From positions 6,904,023 through 6,968,022 of the forward strand of contig NC_033625.1 in assembly GCF_001540865.1 (NCBI RefSeq): a DNA stretch of 64,000 nucleotides, written 5' to 3'. Position numbers and translations under genes: made by a program. Of this stretch, positions 60,879 to 64,000 are shown piece after piece. The number at the start of each line of letters is the position of its first letter. The first letter of the stretch is position 1. Source of the stretch: Ananas comosus. Taxonomy: Eukaryota; Streptophyta; Magnoliopsida; Poales; Bromeliaceae. The notes under the pieces were generated by a model. It saw only the letters and a list, made by a program, of their open reading frames with translations, searched no databases and was not told the DNA's origin.

Positions 60879-63800
60879 GTAACTTAATTTTATATTTGGA
60901 GAAAAAAAAAATTCATAGGTGCTAGATTATCACTGAACGGCAGAAAAGATTGTACTAGGAAGAAATAATTTATTCAAGATAGTTGCTGGTAAAATTCAAA
61001 TTGAATGTTTAATATTGATATCCATTGAATTTTATCTCCTTAAACTACAATCACTTACATAGCTGAGAATATGATAAGAGTGATAAAATTCGTTCTTTGT
61101 ATAAGTGTAAATATTATCAAGTGTCACTGCTGCTTTTATCTCATAACAGACTTCTAGTTCTATACTTTTCTATATGAATGAATGGGTGTTTCTGGCACCT
61201 AACAGGTGTTATAACTGATAAAAATTGGGTTGAAATTGCATGTGAAGGATCTTCTAATCAAGATATGGAAGCTAAAATTTAGGTTGGACTATTCTTTTTG
61301 AAATTTCAACTGTTTGATATCATCATTTCATATAAATTGTTTGACATGAATTTATCAGTCTGGGAGAAATAATTTATCTTTAGTTAGCAAACACTTGTTA
61401 TGTAGTTTTTATAGTATTAAAAATCTAGTGCAAAATTAGCTTATAAGTAACTTCATCACCCTATCAACTTTATGCTAATGCAAAATATCTAGTTCTTTGT
61501 AGAAAGCACTTTGCTGCTTCAATAGGTTGTAGCCCCTTCATGCAATTGAAAGAAATACTTTTTTTTTTTAACTCACAATGTGCAAAAGGAATCCTAAAGT
61601 AAATAGAAAGTAGTCAATACAATATACTTTTTCTTTCTGCTTCTGCTGTTTTGTTAATAAAATTATGTTATTTAGTTTTCTAGGACTAGAGAGCAGCTGC
61701 AGCTGCATAATTAGAAAAAATATACCCATGTGCTAATCACACAATCACCTGGGGTAGTTTATTTACTTATTGACCGCACAGTCTGGGTCTCAATAGGTAA
61801 GACAGTCCCTCGGCTACATGGACTGAAACTAAATAGGATATTCTTGCAGAATATAGAAATTGAAAATAGAAGGAGATGGAAAATTGTAAATACAATTGCT
61901 TTACAACTGTCATTTTCTCATCTTAATCCATCTCCGCCAGCCATACCTGCTTATAGGGTGAAATATTGGGTAACCATGTTGCAGATGTGTGAGTTGTGAG
62001 ATTAAAATCGAAAGAAGATTGTTCTTAGATTCATTCACAAGTTCCTAAAGTGACCTTTTGACATGGAGCTTTTGAACATAAAGAAGAACCAAGGTTGTAT
62101 ATAACAGATAGTGGGTATAGCGTTTGGGGTGTTCCATAGCGGAAGGCAGATAGTGGGCACTACCAATTCATAGCAGGTTTCACAAAAAACTACTTAATAT
62201 GTCTATATTCCTTATAGAAAATGCATATGATTTTGAAGTAAAAAACAACTAACCATTACCTTTTTCTAGTATTGCAAGCCTGTACATATTTAATGTCATT
62301 ATGTTGAAAATAACTTCAAAATATTTTGATTTAGCAAACCAAAAAAACTAAAAATTTATAGGTTTTTGATCATTTATATTTCTTCGAAACCCGATATGAC
62401 AAGGCATTTTAACCTGTTTGCAATTTTCAACCTTTTGGGCCCATAGCACTTGCTTCGACCATACTTCATAGCGCTCGCTTTAGCGGGCACAATGGCGCTA
62501 AAGCGGCCGTTGCAAACCCACTCGGCTAAATCCTGCTTTAAACGTTATGGCGTAGCGGTAGCATATAATTCCACTATACCGGGCTTAGCTTTCACTATTT
62601 AAAACACTAAGAAGAACTGAAATCTCAAATCTCAATAGAGGATGTAAAGTGGAGGCTTAAAGAGCCATGGATCATATAAGCAAGAGCAACCATGTTTGCC
62701 GAGCTGCGGCAATTGGGGAGTGCTGGTCAGCCGGCGGCATGATACATGGATGTCACATATACTGTAATGCTTGATGTGTTGCAGAATGAAATACTCGAAA
62801 CTGGTTAATCCTGAGAGATCTTATTTGGAGTTTCCATCAAACTATAAAGAAACAATGGAAACTTGAAGTGTTCGGAATGTTAAGAAGATATTGAAGACAA
62901 GATTCATGCAATGGAAGCAAATGAGGCAATTTAGATTTTTCTATTTATTAACCAGTATTTTTGTGCTTATAAAATTTTCCATTGATTGAAAATGTAATAG
63001 AAGTATCTATAGTGTGTTGATTGGTGTGGAAGTCTTTACATAGATGGCTTTTGTTTTATTTGTTTTGAACTCTCTGGTACTTACCTAACTTGAAATTCAA
63101 CATTTTGGTTATTTTTTGGTATTTCATTCTTAAGCAAGTTTTATCAGGAGGATCCTATTTCACCGTAAATAAGTTTGGAAAAATGCAATTTTTTAAGGCA
63201 TCTTTTTGGTCCCCTCTTCTATACAGACATCCACACATCTGAAAATTAAGTAAGATAAGATTTGTTTTTGAGAGAATTATTGTTCAATCCTTTTTATTCT
63301 CTTATCTCTCTCTTTTTTCCCCCATCTGATAGCTTTCCTCTACATTTTCTCTCCTTACCTTTTCACATGTTACCTACCGAAAATGCAACTTCACTCTAGT
63401 TCCTTTTTATCAACTTAATCAGATCGAAGCTGATTGGAATTGGTCCCTGCTAATCTATGTATGTGGAAGCAACAAGGTTGCATCATTAATGTATCTAGGT
63501 TAGACTGCTGATATGGCAACATAGTTTTACACGAGTAAAGAAAACAAAAATCTATATTGCATTTTAAATAAGCCATTTGCCTAAAACTTCCTTCTTGACT
63601 ATTCCTACTCTACCCACTGGTTTTGCCAACATTATGACTTCTAGAAAAGATTTCCATATTTTAAATGTTCGATGTTTTGAGTCTTCTGATAACAAATGAC
63701 TCGATCTAATCAATAAAATATCCGAAACATATTGGACTCTTTAAATGGAAATAAATACTGGGTCAACCATCTTGAGTACCCATATCTTAACATAAATATT

Positions 63801-64000
63801 CAAGTAAAAGAAGCAATTTCGGAGGATGCGCCGTTCATGAAACGATGAGATCCTGCATGCTTTCTGGAGGTCAATACATATGTTTTCGTTTCTCGAAAAG
63901 TTTTCTAAACTTCTGTGTACTGGCCATAGCACCGTAGCAGGAGTATGCATATTTTGTCAGAATACTGTAAACTAAAATAAATAAAGACTTATTTAACATT
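60879..64000 (+). other. Long intron of the PHD gene, to the window edge
   Basis: Starts with GTAACTT. It contains a probable degraded DNA transposon (about 62090-62600, with AGCGCTCGCTTTAGCGGGC dyads, ending TATTTAAAACACTAAG). An exon-like frame at 61730-61999 (VWVSIGKTVPRLHGLKLNRI) I cannot assign. No zinc-ligand or GNAT-like exon was seen. Confidence 0.6.

Noticed and set aside
61730..61999. Extra exon of the PHD gene
   Set aside because: The 89-aa frame has no zinc-ligand or acetyltransferase features and no good splice borders.

Overview
The window is nuclear DNA of a flowering plant. It shows spliced genes with GT-AG introns, an AT-rich background with sharply GC-rich islands, and many short plant transposons. 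A chloroplast-targeted PPR protein, a LOG cytokinin enzyme, papain-family sequences and a Cassandra element fit a commelinid monocot. The papain-type sequences would suit a bromeliad such as pineapple, but the species is inference. Isolated N bases show it is a draft assembly.

Four genes are well supported. The first (1-4287, minus) is the 5' half of MRL1, a PPR protein that stabilises chloroplast rbcL mRNA; seven exons are resolved and the rest lies beyond base 1. The second (8986-12522, plus) is a complete seven-exon LOG gene encoding a cytokinin-activating phosphoribohydrolase of 230 residues. The third (28102-28458, plus) is a compact gene for a stand-alone I29 protease propeptide, with a probable leader intron. 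The fourth (55828-60878 and beyond, plus) is the 5' part of an IDM1-like TDBD/PHD-finger chromatin regulator. MRL1 and LOG are divergent, with 4.7 kb between them.

Region by region: 4.3-8.8 kb is intergenic with MITEs. 13.9-18.0 kb and 31.9-35.9 kb are diverged copies of one segment. Between them lie a tandem array (20.0-24.3 kb) carrying two broken papain-like (C1A) protease copies, and the I29 gene. 36.2-37.4 kb is a row of MITEs set in TA microsatellite. 37.5-52.1 kb is a mosaic of AT/GC modular repeats, local duplications, a three-LTR Cassandra element, relics of a DNA-3-methyladenine glycosylase I gene and a possible Helitron scrap. 52.1-54.6 kb holds three more small DNA transposons before the PHD gene.

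The most notable biology is the locus at 20-28.5 kb. Catalytic-domain pseudogenes without a prodomain lie on the same strand as, and upstream of, an intact prodomain-only gene, which suggests a papain-type protease locus reduced to a trans-acting inhibitor. The duplications also give direct empty-site evidence for several transposon insertions, which fixes their ends and order of events.
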